DNA from: Candidatus Microgenomates bacterium
GTDB taxonomy: Bacteria > Patescibacteriota > Microgenomatia > 2-02-FULL-39-11
Direction: 5' to 3'
NCBI GenBank assembly: GCA_022866885.1
Contig: JALHWS010000011.1
Location: forward strand, 1-15,309
DNA: 15,309 nt
The position numbers and the translations under genes are program-made. This document shows, piece after piece, positions 1 to 7,631 of the stretch. The notes under the pieces are model-generated. The model had not been told where the DNA came from. It saw only the letters and a list, made by a program, of their open reading frames with translations, and did not search any database. Position 1 is the first letter of the stretch. Each line of letters opens with the position of its first letter.

Positions 1-2
1 GT

Positions 3-776
3 GATAGTACATCTCCTCTGGAATATTGGCGTAAGTTAAAAGAGCGCCTAAAAGAAGAGGGAAGTGAAACCGTGACAAAATGTCACGCTTTGAAAATGAT
101 TGCCGCCGATGGAAAAATGCGTCTTACCGACGCCGCGGATACAGAAACTATGTTCAGGATTATCCAGTCAATCCCATCTCCCAATGCCGAGCCGTTTAAG
201 TTATGGCTTGCTCGTGTTGGATATGAACGGATTGAAGAAACTCATGATCCGGAACTGGCTATAAACCGTGCTTTGAAAGCATATTTTAAAAAAGGTTACA
301 GCCAGAATTGGATAAATCAGAGATTGAAAAGCATTGAAATAAGGAAAGTATTAACTGATGAATGGGAGAATAGAGGGGTAAAAGAAGGAGATGAATTCGC
401 TATTCTTACTGATGAGATTACTTTAGCTTGGGCTGGGATGAAAACTAAACAGTATAAAGTCTATAAAAATCTCAAAAAAGAGAACCTGCGGGATAATATG
501 ACTAATCTGGAATTGGTACTAAATATGCTTGCCGAAGCCTCAACTACTGAAATATCCCAAAAAGTGAAGCCTAAGACTTTCATCCATAATCGATTAGTTG
601 CCAGGAAAGGCGGAAGCGTAGCAGGAGTCGCGAGAAAGAAACTCGAAAAAGAAACAGGAAGAAAAGTAATCAGCAGGGAAAGTTATATATCAAAGAAATA
701 TAAAGATAATTTTGATACTCTCGAATATGATAAAACTGTTGGCCTGAAACGAATTCCCTTCAAAAGGAAGAATTAA
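3..776 (+). CDS. DinD/BRO-N-like protein, 5' end outside window
   Basis: The frame is open to the left edge; 23 sense codons precede the GTG at 72, and residues encoded there (YWRKLKERLKEEGSE) match the family, so the gene begins upstream and the GTG is not its start. Recognisable family segments are the LKM..ADGKMRLTDAADTE block, IIQSIPSPNAEPFKLWLA, the GYS..WI.QR repeat-like block, LTDEW.NRGVKEG, the ENLRDNMT.LEL block and the C-terminal GG..AG.ARK.LE..TG..V motif. These are typical of DNA-damage-inducible protein D and related proteins with a BRO-N domain. E. coli DinD is LexA-controlled and reported to disassemble RecA filaments; whether this protein does so is inference. About 257 residues are visible against about 274 in E. 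coli, so little is missing. It converges on fusA, sharing TTAA at 773-776. Such genes are often mobile or phage-associated, but nothing else mobile is seen here. Confidence 0.85.
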   Translation, partial: DSTSPLEYWRKLKERLKEEGSETVTKCHALKMIAADGKMRLTDAADTETMFRIIQSIPSPNAEPFKLWLARVGYERIEETHDPELAINRALKAYFKKGYSQNWINQRLKSIEIRKVLTDEWENRGVKEGDEFAILTDEITLAWAGMKTKQYKVYKNLKKENLRDNMTNLELVLNMLAEASTTEISQKVKPKTFIHNRLVARKGGSVAGVARKKLEKETGRKVISRESYISKKYKDNFDTLEYDKTVGLKRIPFKRKN

Positions 777-1174
777 GAAGTTTTTGCGATTATCTTCTCG
801 GCGATGTTTTTGGGGACTTCCTCGTAGTGCGACGGCTCCATGTAATAATTCGCTCTTCCTTGAGAAAGGCTCCGAAGGGTAGTCGCATAACCGGAAAGCT
901 CAGCTAGTGGCACCATGGCGATAATGATGGTGACATTGCCTCTTTTTTCTGTGCCTAAAATCTGGGCGCGTTTGCTGGATAAATCACCAATGACTGTCCC
1001 CATAAACTCATCGGGAGTAGTCACTTCCACCTTCATGATCGGCTCAAGAAGGACTAGGCCTGCCTGCTTGACCGCGCTTTGGAAAGCCATGCTGCCGGCA
1101 ATTTTGAAGGCAATGTCTGAAGAATCAACATCATGGTAAGTACCGTCGTATAAAGTGACTTTGATATCAACCAC
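773..1174 (-). CDS. fusA: EF-G C-terminal part (end of domain IV and domain V), downstream of an in-frame stop
   Basis: This is the 3' part of the elongation factor G gene, in the same frame as the 550-codon N-terminal part. The frame is open from 1222, directly after the TAA at 1223-1225, and the 16 codons between that stop and the first possible start (GTG at 1172-1174) still encode EF-G sequence (KGVKEAIDKGVLAGYPV). The rest carries the YDGTYHDVDSSDIAFKIAGS loop of domain IV, then domain V with EPIMKVEVTTPDEFMG, SLSQGRA and HYEEVP. It would help form the domain IV tip and the domain V face that contacts the ribosomal GTPase centre. The GTG has no Shine-Dalgarno motif (upstream GCCGGTTATCCG), so separate translation is unlikely; I read it as part of one gene spanning 773-2875. 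It ends in TAA overlapping the convergent DinD-like gene. Confidence 0.85.
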   Translation of the reverse strand: MVDIKVTLYDGTYHDVDSSDIAFKIAGSMAFQSAVKQAGLVLLEPIMKVEVTTPDEFMGTVIGDLSSKRAQILGTEKRGNVTIIIAMVPLAELSGYATTLRSLSQGRANYYMEPSHYEEVPKNIAEKIIAKTS

Positions 1175-1222
1175 CGGATAACCGGCTAAAACGCCTTTGT
1201 CTATCGCTTCCTTGACGCCTTT

Positions 1223-2875
1223 TTACACTGAGGGGATAAACTCGTTGGGAATGGCGCCGCCTTTGATGGCATCCACATACTCAAAACCGCTGCTTCGGGG
1301 AAGCGGCTCAACCCGCAGCCAACAATGCCCATATTGTCCGTGACCGCCGGTTTGCCGGATATATTTTCCTTCCGCTTCGGCTTTATTTTTAATTGTTTCT
1401 TTGTAAGCTACCTGCGGCGCGCCGACATTGGCGCCGACATTAAACTCCCGCTTCATCCGGTCAACTAAAACATCCAAATGCAACTCACCCATCCCCCAGA
1501 TAATCGTCTGACCGGTTTCATGGTTGGATTTGATCTTAAAAGTCGGATCTTCGTCAGACAGTCGTTGCAGGGCAAGTGACATTTTCTCCTGATCGGCTTT
1601 GGTTTTCGGCTCAATAGCCAGGGAAATAACCGGTTCCGGAAAAGTGATTTTTTCCAAAACGATCGGTTTATCTGTCGAAGAAAGAGTGTCACCGGTACTG
1701 GTGTCTTTCAAACCAACCATGGCCACAATTTCGCCGGCCAAGGCCTCTTCAATCTCTTCTCTTTGATTGGCGTGCATCAGAAGCAGCCGGCTGATTCTTT
1801 CCTTTTTATCTTTCACTGAATTCCAAGCGTATGAACCGGAAGCAATTTTTCCGGAATAAATCCGCACATATGTCAGTTTACCCACATGCGGGTCAAGCTG
1901 GATTTTGAAAGCCAGCGCGGAGAATGGCGCCTCGACTTTATTTTCACGGGTTTCATTCTGATTGGTTTTCGGATTGATCCCTTTAATCGACGGCACATCC
2001 AGTGGCGATGGCAAATAATCCACAATTGCATCCAAAAGCGGCTGGACGCCTTTATTCCGTAGAGATGTCCCGCAATAAATGGGGACTAACTTGTAAGCGA
2101 TGACGGCTTTTCTTAGGGTTTTTTTCAAATCTTCAAGGCTTGGCTCTTGGCCGTTTAAGTATTTTTCCAAAAGGCTGTCATCCTGTTCGCAAATCTGTTC
2201 TATCAAAAGGTGCCGGTATTTTTCCACTTCTTCTTTCATTTCCGGCGGAATTTCGTCTTTTACATCGAATTTGGCTCCGAGTTCTTCACCTCCCCAAACC
2301 ATACTTTTCCTTGTTAGAAGATCTACGATTCCGGTAAAAGTCTGTTCCCGACCAATCGGTAAAGCCATAATGGCCGGATTGGCTCCCAGTCTATCTTTGA
2401 TCATTCCGACAGTCCGCAGGAAATTGGCGCCCAATTTATCCATTTTATTGACGAAACAAATCCGCGGCACATTGTATTTATCAGCCTGGTGCCAAACGGT
2501 TTCCGATTGTGACTGGACGCCTTCTTCAGCGTCCAAAACAGTCACTCCGCCGTCAAGTACCCGCAGACTTCTTTCCACCTCGGCCGTAAAGTCCACGTGT
2601 CCGGGAGTGTCAATAATATTGATCCTTGTTCCTTTCCAGAAAGTGGTGGTGGCTGCAGAAGTAATGGTTATCCCTCTTTCTTTTTCTTGAGGCATCCAGT
2701 CCATCTGGGTCGTCCCTTCGTCAATATCGCCGATTTTATATGAACGGCCGGTATAATAAAGGATCCGTTCGGTCGTGGTAGTTTTTCCCGCGTCGATATG
2801 GGCGATAATTCCGATATTCCGGATTTTATCAAGAGAAACATTTCTGTTTTTAGCGACGGTTACATTTGCAGCCAT
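1223..2875 (-). CDS. fusA: Elongation factor G, interrupted at codon 551 by TAA
   Basis: EF-G is the ribosomal translocase GTPase. The G1 P-loop is AHIDAGKT (residues 25-32), the switch region RGITIT ends near 72, G3 is DTPGH (89-93, with catalytic-position His93), and G4 is NKMD (143-146). Domains II and III follow, then domain IV with QTGGHGQYGH. The frame stops at TAA (1223-1225) after GGAIPNEFIPSV, inside domain IV, where homologues have an acidic residue followed by KG. Sequence continues in the same frame to 773, giving 700 codons in all, the normal EF-G length. One G-to-T change (GAA to TAA) explains it; no frameshift is needed. The 550-residue product would lack the domain IV tip and domain V and should not support translocation. 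The start is ATG at 2873-2875, 12 nt after rpsG, with no Shine-Dalgarno motif (CCCCCATTTTCT). Real mutation, recoding or sequence error cannot be separated here. Confidence 0.92.
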   Translation of the reverse strand: MAANVTVAKNRNVSLDKIRNIGIIAHIDAGKTTTTERILYYTGRSYKIGDIDEGTTQMDWMPQEKERGITITSAATTTFWKGTRINIIDTPGHVDFTAEVERSLRVLDGGVTVLDAEEGVQSQSETVWHQADKYNVPRICFVNKMDKLGANFLRTVGMIKDRLGANPAIMALPIGREQTFTGIVDLLTRKSMVWGGEELGAKFDVKDEIPPEMKEEVEKYRHLLIEQICEQDDSLLEKYLNGQEPSLEDLKKTLRKAVIAYKLVPIYCGTSLRNKGVQPLLDAIVDYLPSPLDVPSIKGINPKTNQNETRENKVEAPFSALAFKIQLDPHVGKLTYVRIYSGKIASGSYAWNSVKDKKERISRLLLMHANQREEIEEALAGEIVAMVGLKDTSTGDTLSSTDKPIVLEKITFPEPVISLAIEPKTKADQEKMSLALQRLSDEDPTFKIKSNHETGQTIIWGMGELHLDVLVDRMKREFNVGANVGAPQVAYKETIKNKAEAEGKYIRQTGGHGQYGHCWLRVEPLPRSSGFEYVDAIKGGAIPNEFIPSV

Positions 2876-2887
2876 AGAAAATGGGGG

Positions 2888-3364
2888 TTACCACCGGAAA
2901 TGCGAGAAGGCTTTATTAGCTTCGGCATTACGATGCATTAAATCTCTTTTTTTAATCGCCTCTCCGGCATTATTAAAAGCGTCTATCAATTCCGCCGTCA
3001 GTTTCTCGGCAAAGGTATGATACTGTTTATTGGAACGGTTGCGGGCGGCTTGAATCAGCCACCTGATCGCCAAAGAAATCCGTCTCTCGCCCCGGACTTC
3101 GCTCGGAACCTGATATGAAGCTCCTCCGACCCGCCTGGCTTTCACTTCCATCCTAGGGGCCACATTTTGGACGGCTGTTTGGAAAACATTTAAAGGATCC
3201 AGATTTTTGCTTTTAATCGCCTCCATTGCGTTATAAACCTGTTTTTGGGCTATCGATTTTTTACCGGCCCACATCACCTGATTGATGAACCTGTTTAAAA
3301 GTTTATTACCGTAAATCGGATCCGGTTCGACTGTTCTTTTTTTGATTTTTCCTGTTCGTGACAT
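2888..3364 (-). CDS. rpsG: 30S ribosomal protein S7
   Basis: S7 (uS7) binds the 3' major domain of 16S rRNA, nucleates assembly of the small-subunit head and lines the E site. The 158-residue product is close to the usual 156. It has the N-terminal basic arm, DPIYGN..LNRFIN..M..GKK, the central RRVGGASYQVPSEVR hairpin region and the GEAIKKR.DLHR-like helix near the end, here GEAIKKRDLMHRNAEANKAF. The start is ATG at 3362-3364, two bases after the rpsL stop, preceded by GGGAG at a 7-nt spacing, one of the few clear ribosome binding sites in this window. The rpsL-rpsG-fusA order is that of the str operon; in E. coli S7 represses the operon through the rpsL-rpsG spacer, but the spacer here is 2 nt, so that mode of control is unlikely. 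Confidence 0.97.
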   Translation of the reverse strand: MSRTGKIKKRTVEPDPIYGNKLLNRFINQVMWAGKKSIAQKQVYNAMEAIKSKNLDPLNVFQTAVQNVAPRMEVKARRVGGASYQVPSEVRGERRISLAIRWLIQAARNRSNKQYHTFAEKLTAELIDAFNNAGEAIKKRDLMHRNAEANKAFSHFRW

Positions 3365-3366
3365 AA

Positions 3367-3828
3367 TTAAACTCCCGCCGGTGCGACTGCCACTGCGGCT
3401 GCCGGACGGGCTGTTCCTGATTCACCTTTTTTAGTCCCGTATCTTGAGCGACCCTGTTTTCGTCCAACCACGCCGGTCATATCGAATTTTCCGCGGATGA
3501 TATGATATTTTACTCCCGGCAAATCTTTCACTCTTCCGCCTCTCACCATAACGATTGCGTGTTCCGTCAGTTCGTGCCCGATACCGGGGATATAAGCGGT
3601 CACTTCCTGTTTGTTGGATAATCTGACCCTGGCAACTTTTCTTAAAGCCGAATTCGGTTTTTTCGGCGTCATCGTTTTTACCAAAGTCACCACTCCGCGC
3701 TTGAAACAAGCCGGTAACTGTTTCATCACTCTGTCTTTGGCGTTGAAATAACGCCGCAAAGCAGTGGCTTTTACTTTCTTTATCGTTTTTTTTCTCCCTC
3801 TTTTGACTAATTGATTAATCGTTGGCAT
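3367..3828 (-). CDS. rpsL: 30S ribosomal protein S12, with insertion and C-terminal extension
   Basis: S12 (uS12) sits at the decoding centre and controls accuracy. I chose ATG at 3826-3828 because the protein then begins MPTINQLV, the standard S12 N terminus; an upstream in-frame ATG at 3846 would add six residues and lies inside the leader hairpin. The product is 153 residues against 124 in E. coli and 138 in B. subtilis. TMTPKKPNSALRK and RGGRVKDLPGVKYH, which contain the streptomycin-contact lysines and the aspartate that RimO modifies in other bacteria, are intact. Odd points are an inserted basic stretch before the KRGV motif (about residues 30-48), the change of the common KRGVCTRV to KRGVVTLV, and a 19-residue Ala/Val/Pro-rich tail after YGTKK. 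There is no Shine-Dalgarno motif; a T-tract ends 3 nt before the ATG. The gene leads rpsL-rpsG-fusA. Confidence 0.95.
   Translation of the reverse strand: MPTINQLVKRGRKKTIKKVKATALRRYFNAKDRVMKQLPACFKRGVVTLVKTMTPKKPNSALRKVARVRLSNKQEVTAYIPGIGHELTEHAIVMVRGGRVKDLPGVKYHIIRGKFDMTGVVGRKQGRSRYGTKKGESGTARPAAAVAVAPAGV
3372..3376 (-). promoter_or_regulatory. Shine-Dalgarno site for rpsG
   Basis: GGGAG lies within the last codons of rpsL, with 7 nt to the rpsG ATG. It is notable because most starts in this window lack such a motif, and it shows that the organism retains Shine-Dalgarno pairing at least for internal operon genes. Confidence 0.6.
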
Positions 3829-3831
3829 AAG

Positions 3832-3883
3832 AAAAAAATGATCCAATGCTTCAATGATACAATTTTACAAATTGAAACATTGG
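3832..3883 (-). terminator. Terminator-like hairpin between rpoC and rpsL
   Basis: On the minus strand, CCAATGTTTCAAT (3883 to 3871) and ATTGAAGCATTGG (3855 to 3843) form a 13-bp stem with one G-U pair and a 15-nt loop. It is followed after four bases (ATCA) by seven T residues (3838 to 3832), and the rpsL ATG comes 3 nt later. This is the layout of an intrinsic terminator, although the stem is AT-rich and so weaker than usual. Because no convincing promoter lies in the 75-bp gap, partial read-through (attenuation) between rpoBC and rpsL-rpsG-fusA is the likelier role. A competing short hairpin (CAATTT, 3-nt loop, AAATTG) overlaps the loop. Confidence 0.5.
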
Positions 3884-3898
3884 AAAATTGGAACATTG
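3867..3898 (-). repeat. Four imperfect 8-bp tandem units, consensus CAATKTTY
   Basis: Read on the minus strand, 3898 to 3867 divides into four 8-bp units that each begin with CAAT and mostly follow CAATKTTY. Past an AAAATTGTAT spacer, the sequence continues with units starting CATT at the same 8-bp spacing. The units supply the left arm of the hairpin in the rpoC-rpsL gap. Their role is unknown. Confidence 0.6.
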
Positions 3899-3903
3899 TA
3901 TAA

Positions 3904-6900
3904 TTATTTTGTTTTTATCTCTGCTCGTTCACTATTAACCGGAATAAGCCGGCCAATTATAACATTTTCCTTAAGACCCAACAAGTGATCTTCTTTACCT
4001 TGTAAGGCCGCTTCCGTCAAAACCGTCGTTGTTTCCTGGAAAGAAGCGGCTGATAACCATGACTCCGTGTATAAAGACGCCCGGGTAATTCCTAAAATCA
4101 CTACCTGAGCCGTTGATGGTTCACCGCCTGATGCCATAATATTGGCGTTGACATCCTCAAAATATCTCCGGTCAACCAATTCTCCCGGCAAAAGGACAGT
4201 GTCTCCGGAAGTTTCCACTCTGACTTTGTCGCTCATTTTCCGGATGATTACTTCAAAATGTTTGTCATGGATCGGGATTCCCTGTGATTCATAAACGGCC
4301 TGAATTTCGGACAAGAGGTATTGCTGGGTTTTTAAAAGATCTCTTATCTGCAAAATTTCTTTTATATCCAAAGGTCCTGAAGTAAGTGGATCACCGGCGG
4401 CGATCAAATCGCCGGTCTTTACTTTCAGTTCGGCGGTTTTTGGCACCGTGTAGATCCTTTCTTCGACCGGTTTTATCCCGACGCTCTTAACCGTGATTTG
4501 GAAACCGTTTTCTTCCTCCAAAACATCTACTTTTCCGGCTATTTCGGCAATCGGCGAATATGATTTCGGTGTCCGGATTTCAAAAAGCTCCTCCACTCTT
4601 GGTAATCCTTGTGTCACATCTAACCCGACTATTCCTCCGGCATGACGCACCCGCATCGTCAGTTGTGTACCAGGTTCACCGATAGATTGGGCGGCAATAA
4701 TGCCTACCGGAGTACCGATTTCGACGAATTTCTTCGAAGAAAGGTCAAGTCCGTAACAGGCGGCACAGATGCCGTATTTCAGCTGACAGGTCAAAGGTGA
4801 ACGGACTAAGACTTTTTCCACTTCCGAAAAAAGGCCCAGTTTGTCTTCGGAGATTAACTCGCCTTTTTTCATGATGATTTTTCTGGTTTTGGGATGTGTT
4901 ACGTCTGCGGCTAAGACTTTCCCCATTATTCTTATCTCAAGAGTCGCCTGCCGGTTTTCCCGGCGGGAAATCCCAATCCCTTTCTCGGTTTTACAATCCT
5001 CGCTTCTGATAATGGCATCGTGAGCCACATCAATCAATCTCCTCGTTAAATATCCGGCATCGGCTGTTTTTAAGGCCGAATCAGTCAAGCCCTTTCTTGA
5101 ACCGCGGGTTGAAGTAACGTATTCAAAGATGGATAATCCCTCACGGTAATTGGATTTGGTTGGCAGTTCGACGATTTTTCCCAACGGATCAACGACCAAT
5201 CCTTTTATGGCCGACAATTGTTTCAATTGATCTTTCGAGGCCCTGGCGCCGCCGGAATTAATGATTATTTTGACCGAATTGTCCGCAGGCATTGTTGCCC
5301 AGGTTTTATCAGCGACTTTTTCAGTCACATCGATCCAAATCTCATTCTCTAATCTTTTTCTCTCTTCGTTGGTGATCAAACCTCCCTGGTAATTATTTTC
5401 CACTTCTTTTGCTTTATTTTCCGCTTCCTCAACCATCTTTCTTTTTTCCGGAATAATCAGATTATCAAAGACGGAAACGGATACCCCTCCGGCAATCGTT
5501 GCCCCGAAAAAGCCGAAATCCTTAAACCGGTCAATCAGATTGGCTACTTCTTCTTTCGGATACAAATCGAAGGCCCGGGTAATCAGCGTCTTTATCGTTC
5601 CTGCTTTTACCGGGAGGTTATGGAAACGCATCTCTGCCGGTAAAATGTCGTTGAAAAGGATAATTCCGACGCTTGTCCGGATAATCTCACCATTGATAAA
5701 TACTTTGATTGGCTGGCGAAGAGTAATTTTCCTTATTTGGTTAACAAAAACCGCTTCCGACTCACTGGAAAACAACGGTAAATTGGCGTCTTCGGTATTT
5801 TCTGTTCCCGGCGTGTAAGTCGTCAAATAATAACAACCCAGAGCTATTTCTTTGTTAGGTATGGTGATCGGCGTACCGTCTGATGGTTTCAACAGATTGT
5901 TGAGCGGCAACATTAATCGTTTGGCTTCCTCCTGTGCGGAAGCGGATAAGGGCACGTGAACGGCCATCTGGTCGCCGTCAAAATCAGCGTTGTAACCGGC
6001 GCAAACACAAGGATGGATCCGTATCGCCGATCCTTCTATCAGAATCGGATAAAACGCCTGAATACCCAGTTTATGCAAAGTCGGCGCCCGGTTAAGAAGA
6101 ACCGGATGGTTTTTGGTGATTTCTTCCAAAATATCAAAAACCTCTGCTTCTTTTCTCTCCAAAATATTTTTGGCATTTTTCACGTTCGGAGCCAAGCCTC
6201 TCACGATCAATTCGCGCAAAACAAAAGGTTTGAACAATTCCAGAGCCATCTCTTTGGGCAAACCGCACTGATAAAGCGCCAGTTCCGGACCGACGACGAT
6301 GACTGACCGGCCGGAATAATCAACTCTTTTTCCTAAAAGATTCTGCCGGAAACGTCCCTGTTTACCCCGCAGCATATCAGAAAGTGATCTCAAAACCTGA
6401 CTGGCCGCTGTCCGGCCGGTTGTCCTTTGGCTGGCATCAATCAGGGAATCAACCGCTTCTTGAAGCATCCTTTTTTCATTGCGCAAAATTATTTCCGGAG
6501 CGCCAAGTTCAATCAGATGTTTTAAGCGGTTGTTCCGGTTTATCACCCGCCGGTATAGATCATTTAAATCTGAAGTGGCAAATTTTCCGCCGGTCAACTG
6601 GACCATTGGACGGAGATCAGGCGGAATTACCGGCAGAATAGAAAGAATCATGCAGGCGGGATTGATATTGGCATTTTTCATCCCTTCGATTACCCGCAGT
6701 CTCTTGGTAGCTTTGATTTTCCGCTGGCCTGAAGATTCCTGGGCTTCCAGACGGAGATCTGCCGCCAGACGTGCCAGATCCATTTTTTTCAAAACATCAA
6801 GCAAACATTCTGCTCCCATCCCGACTTTGAAAAAAGATCCAACATTGTATTCACGAAGCTTCAAATACTCGTCTTCGGAAATTACGGTCAACGGTTTTAA

Positions 6901-7626
6901 TTTACGGACCAAATCACTGATTGTGTTGATGATTTCTTTGGCTGTCTGATCCTGGGTATTTTTGTCTTCCTCCAAAACCGTCAACTGCTGTTTCTTTTTG
7001 TAAACAATCTCTTCTACGGCCAAGTCACGCGCTTCCTTGTTTTTGACTTTTTCAACGGTTTGCTCTTTGTCTTTTCCAAATTCTTTCTCTATTTCTTCGA
7101 CTTTGCTCTTGTATATCTTTTCCCTGTCTTCTTTTCTTTTTTCAAATACCTTATTTAATGAATCCTGGGCTTTTTTCTGTTCGTCTTTATCAATATTGGT
7201 AACCAGATAAGAAGCAAAATAAATAATATTCTCCAGGGCCTTGGGCGTAATATCCAATATTAATGATAATTTTGAGGGAGAACCCTTGAAATACCAGACA
7301 TGAGCTACCGAAGTGGCCAGTTTTATATGACCCATCCGCTCACGCCGGACTTTACTTTGGGTAACTTCAACACCGCATTTATCACAGATAATCCCACGGT
7401 ATCTGATTCTTTTGTATTTTCCGCAGTAACATTCCCAATCTTTGGTTGGGCCAAAAATCCGTTCATCAAAAAGACCGTCTTTTTCCGGTTTTAAGGTCCG
7501 GTAATTGATGGTTTCCGGTTTGGTGATTTCCCCATATGACCAATTCAAAATATCCTGGTCGGAAGCCAGGGTAATCTTCAGACCGGAAAAATCAACGATA
7601 TTGCCGAAATTGCCTTTTTTATCCAT
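3904..7626 (-). CDS. rpoC: DNA-directed RNA polymerase subunit beta'
   Basis: The 1240-residue product is full length for a beta' subunit without large lineage insertions (E. coli 1407). The N-terminal zinc-binding site has Cys66, 68, 81 and 84. The catalytic NADFDGD motif, which binds the active-site magnesium, is at 546-552. The second zinc site is Cys878, 947, 954 and 957. SIGEPGTQLTMRVRHAGG marks the trigger-loop region. Residues about 146-246 are a Lys/Glu-rich stretch predicted by eye to be coiled coil, inserted between the N-terminal clamp module and the conserved GAECLLDVL segment. The ATG at 7624-7626 lies 5 nt after the rpoB stop; AAAGGAG in the end of rpoB, 13 nt upstream, may serve as its ribosome binding site at a long spacing. 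It is co-transcribed with rpoB. Confidence 0.98.
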   Translation of the reverse strand: MDKKGNFGNIVDFSGLKITLASDQDILNWSYGEITKPETINYRTLKPEKDGLFDERIFGPTKDWECYCGKYKRIRYRGIICDKCGVEVTQSKVRRERMGHIKLATSVAHVWYFKGSPSKLSLILDITPKALENIIYFASYLVTNIDKDEQKKAQDSLNKVFEKRKEDREKIYKSKVEEIEKEFGKDKEQTVEKVKNKEARDLAVEEIVYKKKQQLTVLEEDKNTQDQTAKEIINTISDLVRKLKPLTVISEDEYLKLREYNVGSFFKVGMGAECLLDVLKKMDLARLAADLRLEAQESSGQRKIKATKRLRVIEGMKNANINPACMILSILPVIPPDLRPMVQLTGGKFATSDLNDLYRRVINRNNRLKHLIELGAPEIILRNEKRMLQEAVDSLIDASQRTTGRTAASQVLRSLSDMLRGKQGRFRQNLLGKRVDYSGRSVIVVGPELALYQCGLPKEMALELFKPFVLRELIVRGLAPNVKNAKNILERKEAEVFDILEEITKNHPVLLNRAPTLHKLGIQAFYPILIEGSAIRIHPCVCAGYNADFDGDQMAVHVPLSASAQEEAKRLMLPLNNLLKPSDGTPITIPNKEIALGCYYLTTYTPGTENTEDANLPLFSSESEAVFVNQIRKITLRQPIKVFINGEIIRTSVGIILFNDILPAEMRFHNLPVKAGTIKTLITRAFDLYPKEEVANLIDRFKDFGFFGATIAGGVSVSVFDNLIIPEKRKMVEEAENKAKEVENNYQGGLITNEERKRLENEIWIDVTEKVADKTWATMPADNSVKIIINSGGARASKDQLKQLSAIKGLVVDPLGKIVELPTKSNYREGLSIFEYVTSTRGSRKGLTDSALKTADAGYLTRRLIDVAHDAIIRSEDCKTEKGIGISRRENRQATLEIRIMGKVLAADVTHPKTRKIIMKKGELISEDKLGLFSEVEKVLVRSPLTCQLKYGICAACYGLDLSSKKFVEIGTPVGIIAAQSIGEPGTQLTMRVRHAGGIVGLDVTQGLPRVEELFEIRTPKSYSPIAEIAGKVDVLEEENGFQITVKSVGIKPVEERIYTVPKTAELKVKTGDLIAAGDPLTSGPLDIKEILQIRDLLKTQQYLLSEIQAVYESQGIPIHDKHFEVIIRKMSDKVRVETSGDTVLLPGELVDRRYFEDVNANIMASGGEPSTAQVVILGITRASLYTESWLSAASFQETTTVLTEAALQGKEDHLLGLKENVIIGRLIPVNSERAEIKTK

Positions 7627-7631
7627 AATTT

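Noticed and set aside
1172..1225. Frameshift as the cause of the fusA break
   Set aside because: Sequence before and after the stop is in the same frame and the intervening 16 codons still encode EF-G; only a codon substitution is needed.
1223..1225. UAA reassigned to an amino acid in this organism
   Set aside because: Every gene that ends in this window ends with TAA at the expected family length, so general reassignment is not tenable.
2100..2690. 196-codon plus-strand reading frame opposite fusA
   Set aside because: It lies wholly antisense to conserved EF-G codons and shows no protein-like motifs; a shadow frame.
3856..3923. Separate promoter for rpsL in or before the gap
   Set aside because: TACAAT and TATCAT on the minus strand resemble -10 boxes, but no -35 lies at a suitable distance and neither has an extended -10.
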